Shown here in pieces: positions 18,867-26,407 of a DNA stretch of 41,806 bases. This DNA is from Gammaproteobacteria bacterium. GTDB taxonomy: Bacteria; Pseudomonadota; Gammaproteobacteria; Pseudomonadales; Pseudohongiellaceae. A program made the position numbers and the translations under genes. Where the stretch lies: assembly GCA_018698975.1 (NCBI GenBank), contig JABIPQ010000043.1:1-41806 (forward strand). Reading direction: 5' to 3'. The stretch's first letter is position 1. The number at the start of each line of letters is the position of its first letter. Under the pieces are notes generated by a model. The model was not told where the DNA came from and ran no database searches. It saw only the letters and a list, made by a program, of their open reading frames with translations.

Positions 18867-19550
18867 ATGAAGACAGTACTCATTACAGGTGCCAATCGGG
18901 GCAATGGCCTGGAATTCGTCAAGCAGTATCTGGAACGGGGGTGGCAGGTGTTTGCCTGCTGCAGATCACCCCAAAGCGCAACACAGCTGCAAGCAATGGC
19001 GTGCTCTGCGCTCAAAATTTTACCCCTTGATGTCGCTGATACTGGTTCAATACAAGCCTTGCGAGGCCTGCTTAAAGACCAGAATTTATCCTTATTTATC
19101 AATAATGCCGGTGTCTATGGAGGTGGTCAGTCTCTGGAACGGGTCGAGGAAGAAAAGTGGCTGAAGGTTTTCAGAATAAATACGATTCCCCCTGCCTTGC
19201 TAACTCTCGCACTGTTACCGTTGATGGACAGGTCCAGGCCGGCAAAGCTGGCTTATTTGAGCTCAAAGATGGGGTCCATTGCCGAAAACTCCAGTGGCGC
19301 AACCTATCTGTACAGATCCAGTAAAGCTGCCTTGAATCAGATCATAAAAAGCTTGTCGATAGATTTGGCCAGCGAAGGCATGCTCGTGGCTGCGCTGCAT
19401 CCGGGCTGGGTAAAAACGGAAATGGGTGGCCCCAATGCGCTCATTGATACACAAACCAGTGTGAGCGGGATGCGTGCCGTGCTGGAGCAACTTGGATCCG
19501 CCGAAAGCGGAGGGTTTTACAATTATAATGGCGCTGAAATTCCCTGGTAG
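18867..19550 (+). CDS. Short-chain dehydrogenase/reductase
   Basis: 227-residue NAD(P)-dependent SDR, close in layout to the C-factor/sniffer-like group. The TGANRGNG nucleotide motif is at residues 7-14, NNAG is near 75, the catalytic Ser is in the LSSKMGS region, and YRSSKAALN gives the Tyr-x3-Lys pair. The R after GAN suggests NADP preference. HPGWVKTEMGG follows, typical for the group. An AAAGGA site precedes the ATG. Substrate unknown. It shares a 203-bp upstream region with the divergent TPR operon. Confidence 0.9.
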   Translation: MKTVLITGANRGNGLEFVKQYLERGWQVFACCRSPQSATQLQAMACSALKILPLDVADTGSIQALRGLLKDQNLSLFINNAGVYGGGQSLERVEEEKWLKVFRINTIPPALLTLALLPLMDRSRPAKLAYLSSKMGSIAENSSGATYLYRSSKAALNQIIKSLSIDLASEGMLVAALHPGWVKTEMGGPNALIDTQTSVSGMRAVLEQLGSAESGGFYNYNGAEIPW

Positions 19551-19714
19551 TTTGTCCCGGAAAAGCCCCGGAAATATTGTAATCAACTGAAAATAAAAGA
19601 TATTTATTAAAAAATGTTAATACAAAGCTAGCTTCTGCAGAGCTGCCATGCACAGGATGCTGACTTTGCTATGGCATTTGAATATAAGCCACAGATACGC
19701 CAGGCGAAAGTGCT

Positions 19715-19856
19715 CTGGGTGATAATTCGCTCACTCTGTATGGCTCCAACATGGGAACTTCCAACCAGCAACATGCTGTTGCGTGTGCTCGATATGTTTG
19801 GCCGTGAATATGAGAGCCATGGCGATTCCACCGGCAAGGTTTATGAAAAATAAGAA
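19715..19856 (+). pseudogene. Remnant of the C-terminal end of a DUF1552 protein gene
   Basis: Two pieces in different frames match the usual end of DUF1552 proteins. From 19715 one frame reads GDNSLTLYGSNMGTSN, like the family's LDNSLVLYGSGMGNGN. From about 19764 another frame reads SNMLLRVLDMFGREYESHGDSTG and stops at 19856, like the family's ANLLLTLLDRLGVPVESFGDSTG ending. The roughly 25 residues that normally separate these parts (LPVLLVGG...) are missing and the frame is lost, so an out-of-frame deletion truncated the gene. Nothing recognisable remains upstream. DUF1552 genes usually sit with DUF1592/DUF1588 cytochrome-like genes, also absent here. The family comparison is from memory. 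Confidence 0.6.
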
Positions 19857-19858
19857 AA

Positions 19859-19887
19859 ATAGGCAGATAGCCATATCTGCCTTTTTG
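19859..19887 (+). terminator. Rho-independent terminator after the DUF1552 remnant
   Basis: Nine-base perfect stem (AGGCAGATA at 19861-19869, TATCTGCCT at 19874-19882), a four-base loop and a run of five T residues. It lies directly after the stop codon of the remnant, which suggests the remnant was once a real transcription unit. Confidence 0.85.
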
Positions 19888-20012
19888 TGCCTGAAACATG
19901 GAAATTGACAATTATTGATAGTTATTAGCTAATCAATAAATAATTATATTAGTTATTAATTATCAGTATCGTGGGTTTTAGACTAGGGTCTGCTTTTTAA
20001 TAAAAACCTCGT

Positions 20013-20570
20013 TTAATCTCCAATCAAGTGCCGAATTGTCGGGTAAAACTGGGTAAAAGTACCGTTGTAGGCAGCTTCAGCCATATGGCACTCGACGCAT
20101 TCACTTCCATCCGGCACTTTGGCTGAAGTAGCCCCTGGTGCTGCAGTGGGTGGAAACAGGAAAAAGCCTCTACCTTCATTAAAACGACCGCTGTCGATCA
20201 CATGAAATTCCTGGGCATTCATAGACCCCTGCACAAATCCGGGTAATTGGGGAGCGGATTCAGCCTCGGCGGAATAGAACGAAAGCAAAAACATGGTGCC
20301 ATCGGCATACTCGCCGTGTTCCAGAAAATACCGATAGGCTGCCGGTTCAATTTGTACAACACCAATAGCACCTGGCTCAGCAGAATTAAAAGGTTTATCC
20401 CCATATTCACTACCAAGTGAACTGCCCAGATGGATCCACTCATCAGTACGTTCGGGATAAATAAGCTGCTCATTACTATACAAGGCAATCTCAAGGTCCG
20501 TTTGGGCTTGTAGCACAGCAGGAATTATAGAAAATGCAGAAATCAGAATAAGAGTGAAGAATTTGTTCAT
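20013..20570 (-). CDS. Exported cytochrome P460-like haem protein
   Basis: 185 residues with a clear signal peptide (FFTLILISAFSIIPAVLQAQ). The C-terminal part has one haem-attachment motif, CVECH, followed by MAEAAYNGTFTQFYP, the arrangement found at the end of cytochrome P460 proteins. The family oxidises hydroxylamine or binds NO in the periplasm, but many relatives have no known activity. Whether the lysine that crosslinks haem is present cannot be decided by eye. The ATG at 20570 has AGGAG eight bases upstream. An in-frame start at 20594 is less likely. It is monocistronic by appearance. Confidence 0.78.
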   Translation of the reverse strand: MNKFFTLILISAFSIIPAVLQAQTDLEIALYSNEQLIYPERTDEWIHLGSSLGSEYGDKPFNSAEPGAIGVVQIEPAAYRYFLEHGEYADGTMFLLSFYSAEAESAPQLPGFVQGSMNAQEFHVIDSGRFNEGRGFFLFPPTAAPGATSAKVPDGSECVECHMAEAAYNGTFTQFYPTIRHLIGD

Positions 20571-20664
20571 GATTGAAACTCCTTTGGTGTGCAAAGTGTA
20601 AAGGAAGTCATTATCCAGATGTGGAAATAATTAAAAATACTGCAAGTTATGCCAATAAAAATGT

Positions 20665-21240
20665 TCACAGTTTTTTAACCAACAACAGAGCATCGCCGGT
20701 ATAGTGAATTGATTGATGTGGGACGATGGCTTTACGCATGACTTCTGTATAGCCACGTCGACTATATAAGTCATAAGCCACAGTGTTTGCTTCAAAAACA
20801 ATGAGCGAGAGTTTTGCCAGCTTCAGTTTTCGACACTTTGCTTCGGTCATTTCCATAAGCGTAGCAGCGATGCCCTGTTGTCGGGAGGATTCATCTACGG
20901 CAATACCGGCAACATATAAACTCTTCGGTTCTTCCAATAACCAGAAGGGCTTAAGCACAGGGTCATCTTCTACGTAGTCATTATCAGCCCGCATTTCGTA
21001 GGAAAGCAGTACTGCTACAACTAGGTCATTTTTATCTGCAACCAGACAGTTCTCAAAACTAAAAGGGGTATTTTTTCGCTCGTAACGTTGCTGACCAATA
21101 TCCAGCAGATTATCGCCGGGTTGGGAAATTTTAGACCAGATATAATCTGAAACTCCATCTGAAGCGATTGAAAAAAGCTCAGCTATGCGGCGCGCGTCCT
21201 GCCGAACGGCCGGTCGATAAATGACCTTCTCTACACTCAC
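20665..21240 (-). CDS. GNAT-family N-acetyltransferase
   Basis: 191-residue acetyltransferase. The acetyl-CoA site is the [24 protein letters not shown] segment (R/Q-x-x-G-I-A loop). A C-terminal [16 protein letters not shown] motif completes the fold. The N-terminal [17 protein letters not shown] is the usual first strand and helix. Its start codon overlaps the stop codon of the upstream carotenoid oxygenase gene by four bases, so the two are probably translationally coupled. Acceptor substrate unknown. Confidence 0.88.
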   Translation of the reverse strand: MSVEKVIYRPAVRQDARRIAELFSIASDGVSDYIWSKISQPGDNLLDIGQQRYERKNTPFSFENCLVADKNDLVVAVLLSYEMRADNDYVEDDPVLKPFWLLEEPKSLYVAGIAVDESSRQQGIAATLMEMTEAKCRKLKLAKLSLIVFEANTVAYDLYSRRGYTEVMRKAIVPHQSIHYTGDALLLVKKL

Positions 21241-22697
21241 GCCTGACTGAGTTTGCGCTCGTCGGCCCAGTTTCCGTGCAGACCCTGGCGTAAACGGAAG
21301 GGAAGTTTTACACGACCAATAGGGCCGTCCTCGATAGCCTGGGCATCAAGGATGGCAAGTTCTGAGTAATTATTAACGATATCGTCTACCAAAGCGATAA
21401 TGTAGCCATCACCTTGAGGTGAGTCAGGGCTTCTTGGCACAAAGCAGGGTTCCTGAATAACACTGTCAGGACCGCACCACCATTCAGATTGCTTGCCGGT
21501 AAGGAAGTCCATATAGCCAAGTTTGTTAAGCATCAAACCTGAAGCACGTCCGCCGGGACCATTAAATTGTTTCGTCTGATCCATCACCAGCAGCCAGCCA
21601 TAATCATGCTGCTGGGTGGCATAGCGGTCATCAATACGCGGAAACTCTCCTACCATGTCTGTCATTTTTTCCATGCTTTCAAATTCATCACCCTTACTGT
21701 TGAAATCTACAGTCCAGCGAGTCATATAGGATGCTGCTTCCTGGGGCTTGAAAGGCTCTCCATGCACATCCGGAAAAAATGGGAACATATTATTTTTTGC
21801 CACCGGAACGTCAAAATGGATTTTGCTGCCATCGTTGAAGGCATTCATCACATGGGAGCAAAAAAGATTGGAGCCCTTGAACCATTTCATGTCTTTGCTT
21901 TCACCATCGCGGGGCAAGACACCAAGATAGATCGGCATGGTGGTGTCAAAACCAAAATAAGGCAGGTTTTTTTCAACCCTTTCCCAATTGCAGATTATGG
22001 GGACAAGGTGGAAGCAGACATAGTCTTCAGTTACGCCAAAGTCATGCATCATGCAGGCATAAGGGACTTCGAACCAGACTTCCTTGAGCAGCTCACCTGT
22101 AGGGCTGATTTCCATATAAGTGCAGTCTTTGGTTGTCAGACCTTTTGATCCATAACTAAAGGCCACCATATTCCCGGTAATAGGATCAATCTTGGGATGC
22201 GCGGTAAAAGTTTCGCTGGTCATCTTGCCATCGAAGTCAGTAAAGCCAAATGTTTCCAGTGTTAGCGGGTCCATTAGCAGGGGTGGACTATCTTCCTTGA
22301 GTGCGAATAATTTGCCAGCGTGAACAATCGGCGTGGTGTTGGCGGTGCTTCTAATCTGTCCCTTAACGGACGGGTCATCAGTGAGGGGATTACGGTAGGC
22401 ACCAAATAAGGCATGATCAGCGTCACGTTCCAGCTTCCATTTATCGGTTTGTGCGTATCGTTGTTTGAAATCCACTTTGCCGTTGCGAAAGCGGAATAGT
22501 GAAATCATGCCGTCACCGTTGAAAAACTGGTCATCTTCAAAACGGGGGGTAAACTGTTGATCTGGATGCACGCGGTGGAAGGTGCCATTTAATTGCGAGG
22601 GAATTTCGCCTTCGGTTTCGCAATCATGGATATCACCCTCAAAACGTAACAGATTGAGGATGCCGGTGAACGGTCGTGTATCAGGAAAATGTGCCAT
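21237..22697 (-). CDS. Carotenoid-cleavage oxygenase (RPE65/lignostilbene dioxygenase family)
   Basis: 486-residue non-haem iron dioxygenase of the seven-bladed propeller family that splits conjugated double bases bonds in carotenoids, apocarotenoids or stilbenes. Four iron histidines can be placed: [28 protein letters not shown] and GLHGNW near the C terminus. The N-terminal [21 protein letters not shown] and [12 protein letters not shown] segments are also diagnostic. No signal peptide is seen, so it is cytoplasmic. No carotenoid biosynthesis genes are in the window, so a scavenged or aromatic substrate is as likely as an endogenous pigment. It is upstream partner of the GNAT gene. Confidence 0.92.
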   Translation of the reverse strand: MAHFPDTRPFTGILNLLRFEGDIHDCETEGEIPSQLNGTFHRVHPDQQFTPRFEDDQFFNGDGMISLFRFRNGKVDFKQRYAQTDKWKLERDADHALFGAYRNPLTDDPSVKGQIRSTANTTPIVHAGKLFALKEDSPPLLMDPLTLETFGFTDFDGKMTSETFTAHPKIDPITGNMVAFSYGSKGLTTKDCTYMEISPTGELLKEVWFEVPYACMMHDFGVTEDYVCFHLVPIICNWERVEKNLPYFGFDTTMPIYLGVLPRDGESKDMKWFKGSNLFCSHVMNAFNDGSKIHFDVPVAKNNMFPFFPDVHGEPFKPQEAASYMTRWTVDFNSKGDEFESMEKMTDMVGEFPRIDDRYATQQHDYGWLLVMDQTKQFNGPGGRASGLMLNKLGYMDFLTGKQSEWWCGPDSVIQEPCFVPRSPDSPQGDGYIIALVDDIVNNYSELAILDAQAIEDGPIGRVKLPFRLRQGLHGNWADERKLSQA

Positions 22698-22879
22698 AGG
22701 CTTACTCCATTTATGCCAGAACGATTAAACCCGACAGTAAATTTTTTTACAATCTTGAAGTCTTGAATAAAGACAGAGAAAAATTCTCCATTGATTAGCA
22801 TTAATAGCTAAAATCCAAAGTGATTCATGTCTGTTCACTTTCGGGAATACACTATATATGTATATAAGTCGGTTCAGGC

Positions 22880-23386
22880 TTATGCAAGCTGATCTATAAT
22901 CGCCTGGCATACTGATTCCTGAAGCAGGGCATCGCTTTGAATGGTGATGTGAGCATACTTGTTATACAAGGCAGAACGCTCAGCAAATAAATCTTCGAAG
23001 CTCTGCTCTGGTCGACGTGCGATTCCGCGCTGATCGTAATCAGTAATGCGCTTTTTCAAGGTATCCAATTGCACATCCAGAAAAATGATAATGCCGTTTT
23101 CAGCTAAATGCTTCATGCTGGCGTCGCTATATACAACACTGCCACCTGTAGCGATTACCGAATTTTCAGCCTCAAGGCTCATTACCCATTTCTCTTCAAT
23201 TTCCCGTAATTTCATATAGCCGTCATTATCGACGATATCCTGCAGTGAACGATGCTCATGGCTTTGGATGACTACATCTGTATCCACAAAATCACGGGAG
23301 GTTTTTTTTGCCAGAATTACACCGATGGTGCTTTTGCCGGAACCGGGCATACCGATTAAAACGAGATTTTTATCAATGCTGGACAT
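22880..23386 (-). CDS. Shikimate kinase
   Basis: 168-residue kinase that phosphorylates shikimate at O3 in chorismate synthesis. Walker A is GMPGSGKST, DTDVVI gives the shikimate-binding Asp, IATGGSVV is the GG motif, and RGIARRP supplies lid arginines. The usual aroK partner aroB is absent and the gene stands alone next to a carotenoid oxygenase, so it is probably a second or specialised copy. The short LREIEEKWVMSL region differs from the typical FR..E...L form. It may act on a shikimate-like compound. Confidence 0.85.
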   Translation of the reverse strand: MSSIDKNLVLIGMPGSGKSTIGVILAKKTSRDFVDTDVVIQSHEHRSLQDIVDNDGYMKLREIEEKWVMSLEAENSVIATGGSVVYSDASMKHLAENGIIIFLDVQLDTLKKRITDYDQRGIARRPEQSFEDLFAERSALYNKYAHITIQSDALLQESVCQAIIDQLA

Positions 23387-23469
23387 GGATTTAGTGACTG
23401 TAAGTGAAAAGGCAATTATACCTTATGGAATGATGTCATGCGTATGGAATGCAAGAGTGAAATTCTTAT

Positions 23470-23913
23470 TTAATCAACATTCAATGAAGTACCAAGTGGA
23501 GCTATCGAAAAATGCAGACTGCTTCGGTGAAAACCTTCACGATCATAAAAGCGATGGGCATCTTTGCGCTGCATACCTGAATCAAGATGGAGCTGTGTGC
23601 ATCCCTGCTCCCGAGCATGGTTTTTTAACCAGTCAATCATCGCCTTACCAGAGCCTTTTGAGCGTAAGGAATTATCGGTAACCAGATCATCCACATAAAG
23701 GTTTTTCTCCCAGGCGAGTTTTTCGCTAATCACAAATCCGGCAACACAGCTAACCTGGCCATCAAGAACATGGTAGGCAATGTTGAAGCCATTTTCCTGT
23801 TGTTTTTTTATTTGTTTAATCAGTGATTCTTTGCTGTATTGCGGGCGTAGTTGCAACAACACTGGTGCGATATCAGCCAGTTCTTCATCCGTTGATGCTA
23901 TACAGATAGTCAT
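23470..23913 (-). CDS. GNAT-family N-acetyltransferase
   Basis: 147-residue acetyltransferase with LYVDDLVTDNSLRSKGSGKAMIDWL as acetyl-CoA-binding region and LHLDSGMQRKDAHRFYDREGF as the C-terminal strand-helix unit. An in-frame GTG at 23925 gives a four-residue longer form. A GAGGTG site five bases before the ATG at 23913 supports the shorter one. Adjacent genes on the same strand are another GNAT gene and shikimate kinase. Substrate unknown. Confidence 0.87.
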   Translation of the reverse strand: MTICIASTDEELADIAPVLLQLRPQYSKESLIKQIKKQQENGFNIAYHVLDGQVSCVAGFVISEKLAWEKNLYVDDLVTDNSLRSKGSGKAMIDWLKNHAREQGCTQLHLDSGMQRKDAHRFYDREGFHRSSLHFSIAPLGTSLNVD

Positions 23914-23967
23914 CAAACACCTCACTTGAAAATCAGTTATTAAAAATTAATGCAGGTCAGTTAATGA

Positions 23968-24390
23968 TTATATATCCAGCATAAGCTGCATGGGTGTATG
24001 CCTTATATTGGCTTCCATATAATCCTCACCATAGCGGCGAAAACCCAGGGTTTCATAAAAAGGAACGGCACTCACCTGGGCACCCAGGAAAACTTTAGTA
24101 AGGTTGTCTGATCGTGCCTGAGAGATAAAACGATCCATTATCCGGGAGCCAATGCCCAGCTTGCGATATTCGGGCAGCACGGCAATGCGGCCAATATGAC
24201 CATCAGCAAGCATTCTTCCTGTAGCAACAGGCTTGTCATTATCCAGTACTAAAATCTGGTATGCGGTTCCATCCAGACCATCGAGATCGAGTGCGGGATC
24301 TACACCCTGCTCAACAGTGAATACACTGAGCCGCACAGATTGAATAGCTTCCTGGTGCTCAAGGAAGTTGACTATTTGTAATGAAATCAT
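23968..24390 (-). CDS. GNAT-family N-acetyltransferase, YjcF/ElaA-like
   Basis: 140-residue acetyltransferase. The N-terminal VRLSVFTVEQGVDPALDLDGLD is characteristic of the ElaA/YjcF subgroup, where it shapes the acceptor site. IGRIAVLPEYRKLGIGSRIMDRFI binds acetyl-CoA, and AVPFYETLGFRRYGEDYMEANIRHTPM completes the fold. Compared with the neighbouring GNAT at 23470 it is clearly a different subfamily, so the two are not a recent duplication. Substrate unknown. Confidence 0.88.
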   Translation of the reverse strand: MISLQIVNFLEHQEAIQSVRLSVFTVEQGVDPALDLDGLDGTAYQILVLDNDKPVATGRMLADGHIGRIAVLPEYRKLGIGSRIMDRFISQARSDNLTKVFLGAQVSAVPFYETLGFRRYGEDYMEANIRHTPMQLMLDI

Positions 24391-24411
24391 AAAACCTGGT
24401 TTCCCGGATTT

Positions 24412-25251
24412 TTAATTATCACCACCGCCCTGGAAAGCAGACTGCAATAAATGCGTCAGGGTATGCACGTAACGTAATTTGCCATTTTCCACACGGAAAA
24501 GATGGGTATCAGGTGAGCCGCTACCGCCATTTGGTCCGCCTGCTCCAAAGGTGCAATACACCACTACCGAACCGATCACTTCATCGACTACGAAACGACG
24601 GTTGGCTATATTTACGCCGGCTGGAACACCGACTTCACAGCTGTCGTCGGGAGAACCTCTACCAGTATAGGCGCCACCTTCAATACGAACGCAGGGGAAG
24701 CCCCAGGGTACCTGGTCAATTTTTCCTTCAAGGAATGCATCAAGATAAGCATTGGCAGCAGAGATCAATGTTCCGCGCGAGTCGCGCTCTTCAGCTGGAA
24801 TAGGGCCCCAGTCTTCAGCTGATGAATACTGCAGGTAGGCATCGGCATCAAACAGCCAATACCCGGTAGTCGTCCAGATGATTTCAATCTCTGCAATTTT
24901 GTCATGATTAACGCGCATGCGTGTGCCGAGCACATAAGGGGTGTCTTCATCAGTCACAATAACTTCAGTAAAACTCTGGCAGGAGTCTTCATCAAACAAA
25001 CTAAAATGATAATCAATATTCTGAGCTGTATTAATCAGGCCTTCGTTAATATCCATGCGCTCTTCATTTTCCCAGTAACCTGCGCCACCTGGCAGGGGCA
25101 GGGCAGAAATGTCGCCACTGGTCTGCGCTTCAATGTAAAGATCTACTGCATTTTGCAGGCCGCCACGGGTACAGCTTACTTGAGCAAAACTGGCTATTGG
25201 AGTAATTGTTGCGCAGGCAAATATAAGCCATTTGAAATAACTGGATTTCAT
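24412..25251 (-). CDS. Secreted protein with two NTF2/SnoaL-like repeats (DUF8021-like)
   Basis: 279 residues with a signal peptide (WLIFACATITPIASFAQ). Two halves share a layout: a helix starting AVDLYIEAQTSGD or AANAYLDAFLEGK, a Y/F strand with conserved acidic residues, and a C-terminal strand set. The second half ends with RRFVVDEVIGSVVVYCTFG and HLFRVENGKLRYVHTLT. These fit the DUF8021-type proteins I remember from bacteria and fungi, though no search was run. Five or six cysteines in the mature part could form disulfides. Possibly a small-molecule-binding or steroid-isomerase-like enzyme. Downstream genes are GNATs. Confidence 0.7.
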   Translation of the reverse strand: MKSSYFKWLIFACATITPIASFAQVSCTRGGLQNAVDLYIEAQTSGDISALPLPGGAGYWENEERMDINEGLINTAQNIDYHFSLFDEDSCQSFTEVIVTDEDTPYVLGTRMRVNHDKIAEIEIIWTTTGYWLFDADAYLQYSSAEDWGPIPAEERDSRGTLISAANAYLDAFLEGKIDQVPWGFPCVRIEGGAYTGRGSPDDSCEVGVPAGVNIANRRFVVDEVIGSVVVYCTFGAGGPNGGSGSPDTHLFRVENGKLRYVHTLTHLLQSAFQGGGDN

Positions 25252-25385
25252 AACAGTCTCCTTTAAATAAATAAGAGCTAAGCGTCTTGTGTTTTAGCAG
25301 GCCGGGCCGGGTTATCTTTAATTAGTTCTGCAGCACCATAGTAAACTGTTTCCCGATATTGAGCGATACGTGCTTGACTGATCAG

Positions 25386-25613
25386 TTAGTCATCAACGAT
25401 ATAAGGATTAAAAACAACAACTTGTGGACAAACGGACTCATTGCTGTCGAATGCATCCTGTTCCCATTCTTCACCCTCGTCTTCAATGGCATCGGCACAC
25501 CGGTACAGGAAAGAGGCAAGTTCCCGTAGTGCTTCCGGCTCTGCCAACAGAGTTGTTTCTGTCAGAAGTTCCAGTTCTGCGTCTTCATTTTGTGTTCGGC
25601 CAAAAATTTTCAT
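25386..25613 (-). CDS. Small acidic protein of unknown function
   Basis: 75-residue, strongly acidic, soluble protein with no signal peptide. The centre, EALRELASFLYRCADAIEDEGEEWEQ, looks like a helix pair. The end, CPQVVVFNPYIVDD, is a hydrophobic strand. Similar small acidic proteins (a leucine-rich helix, then a VVVFNP strand) occur in many proteobacteria, some described as immunity-like, but I cannot assign one. The frame stays open for 35 more codons after the TAA stop (25281-25385). Confidence 0.65.
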   Translation of the reverse strand: MKIFGRTQNEDAELELLTETTLLAEPEALRELASFLYRCADAIEDEGEEWEQDAFDSNESVCPQVVVFNPYIVDD

Positions 25614-25688
25614 AGTGAGTAATTCCTGAGACCTGAAAAATATTTCCGGTCATTTTAAAAATGAATAAAACAGTAGGATTGTAAACTG

Positions 25689-26312
25689 TTAATGGATTTT
25701 AGTTTCTGCTGTTTTCGCCATAACGCGAATAAATAAAGCTGAGTCAAGAAAGCTGTTTAACCAGTATCTGACTGCCGGGTAGATGCAATGATCAAACCAG
25801 TTTTTATCTACCATGGCAAACTGGCGTATAAAAGGAAATATGGCAATATCGGCCAGGGTAATATTTTCACTCATTAAATGCGTATTGCTCTGTAAAGTCG
25901 TTTCCAGTATCTGTAAAAAATTTTCGCAATTTTGTCGATAATATTCCTGACTAAATTCAGTATGACGATCTGCATATTTATACTTATCCAGCCATGCTTT
26001 GAATTCTTCATCATTCTGCCTGATCAATTGCATGGCATACTGTTTTTCTGTTTCAGAATATTGAGAACACCAGTTATCAGGATCATTTTTGGCTAATGCC
26101 CACAGAATAATATCCAGACTCTCATCGATCACATTATCGTCAACAAGAAGTACCGGCACCGTTCCCTTACTTGAAAGGTCCAGCATGGCCCGGGGTTTAT
26201 TTTTTAAGGAGACTTCGTGAACGTTTACTTCTATATCTGAATTAAACAAAGCCATTCGTGCCCTGATGGCATAGGGGCAACGGCGAAAAGAATAAAGTAC
26301 AGGTAATGACAT
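25689..26312 (-). CDS. Glutathione S-transferase family protein
   Basis: About 207 residues with an N-terminal thioredoxin-like domain beginning LPVLYSFRRCPYAIRARMAL, where Cys-Pro-Tyr resembles glutaredoxin-like GSTs. KGTVPVLLVDDNVIDESLDIILWA holds the cis-proline and the Glu-Ser glutathione motif. The helical C-terminal domain includes ENITLADIAIFPFIRQF. A TTG at 26324 would add four residues, but the ATG at 26312 is preferred. It is encoded 95 bp downstream of the aldehyde dehydrogenase gene. Substrate unknown. Confidence 0.9.
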   Translation of the reverse strand: MSLPVLYSFRRCPYAIRARMALFNSDIEVNVHEVSLKNKPRAMLDLSSKGTVPVLLVDDNVIDESLDIILWALAKNDPDNWCSQYSETEKQYAMQLIRQNDEEFKAWLDKYKYADRHTEFSQEYYRQNCENFLQILETTLQSNTHLMSENITLADIAIFPFIRQFAMVDKNWFDHCIYPAVRYWLNSFLDSALFIRVMAKTAETKIH

Positions 26313-26407
26313 TTGCTGTCTCAAAAAAGACGCCGGTGTTTTGGCGTCTTACTTACTTGATCGGAAATCCGTCCAGTTTCTGTATGCACTTTTCTTTTGT
26401 TAATGCT

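Larger units (their letters stand above)
19551..20012. other. Gene-free interval with a decayed gene and a terminator
   Basis: No intact gene is visible. The interval carries a remnant of a DUF1552 protein gene (listed separately) and a terminator right after it. AT-rich sequence then runs to the 3' end of the convergent cytochrome gene, with a weak AGACTAGGGTCT dyad near 19979. Confidence 0.7.

Noticed and set aside
19671-19853. 60-residue plus-strand open frame as an independent gene
   Set aside because: Its second half is the DUF1552 tail, and the adjoining family sequence is in another frame. It is better explained as part of a decayed gene.
21567-22148. 193-residue plus-strand open frame
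   Set aside because: Fully antisense to the carotenoid oxygenase gene, which has all four iron histidines.
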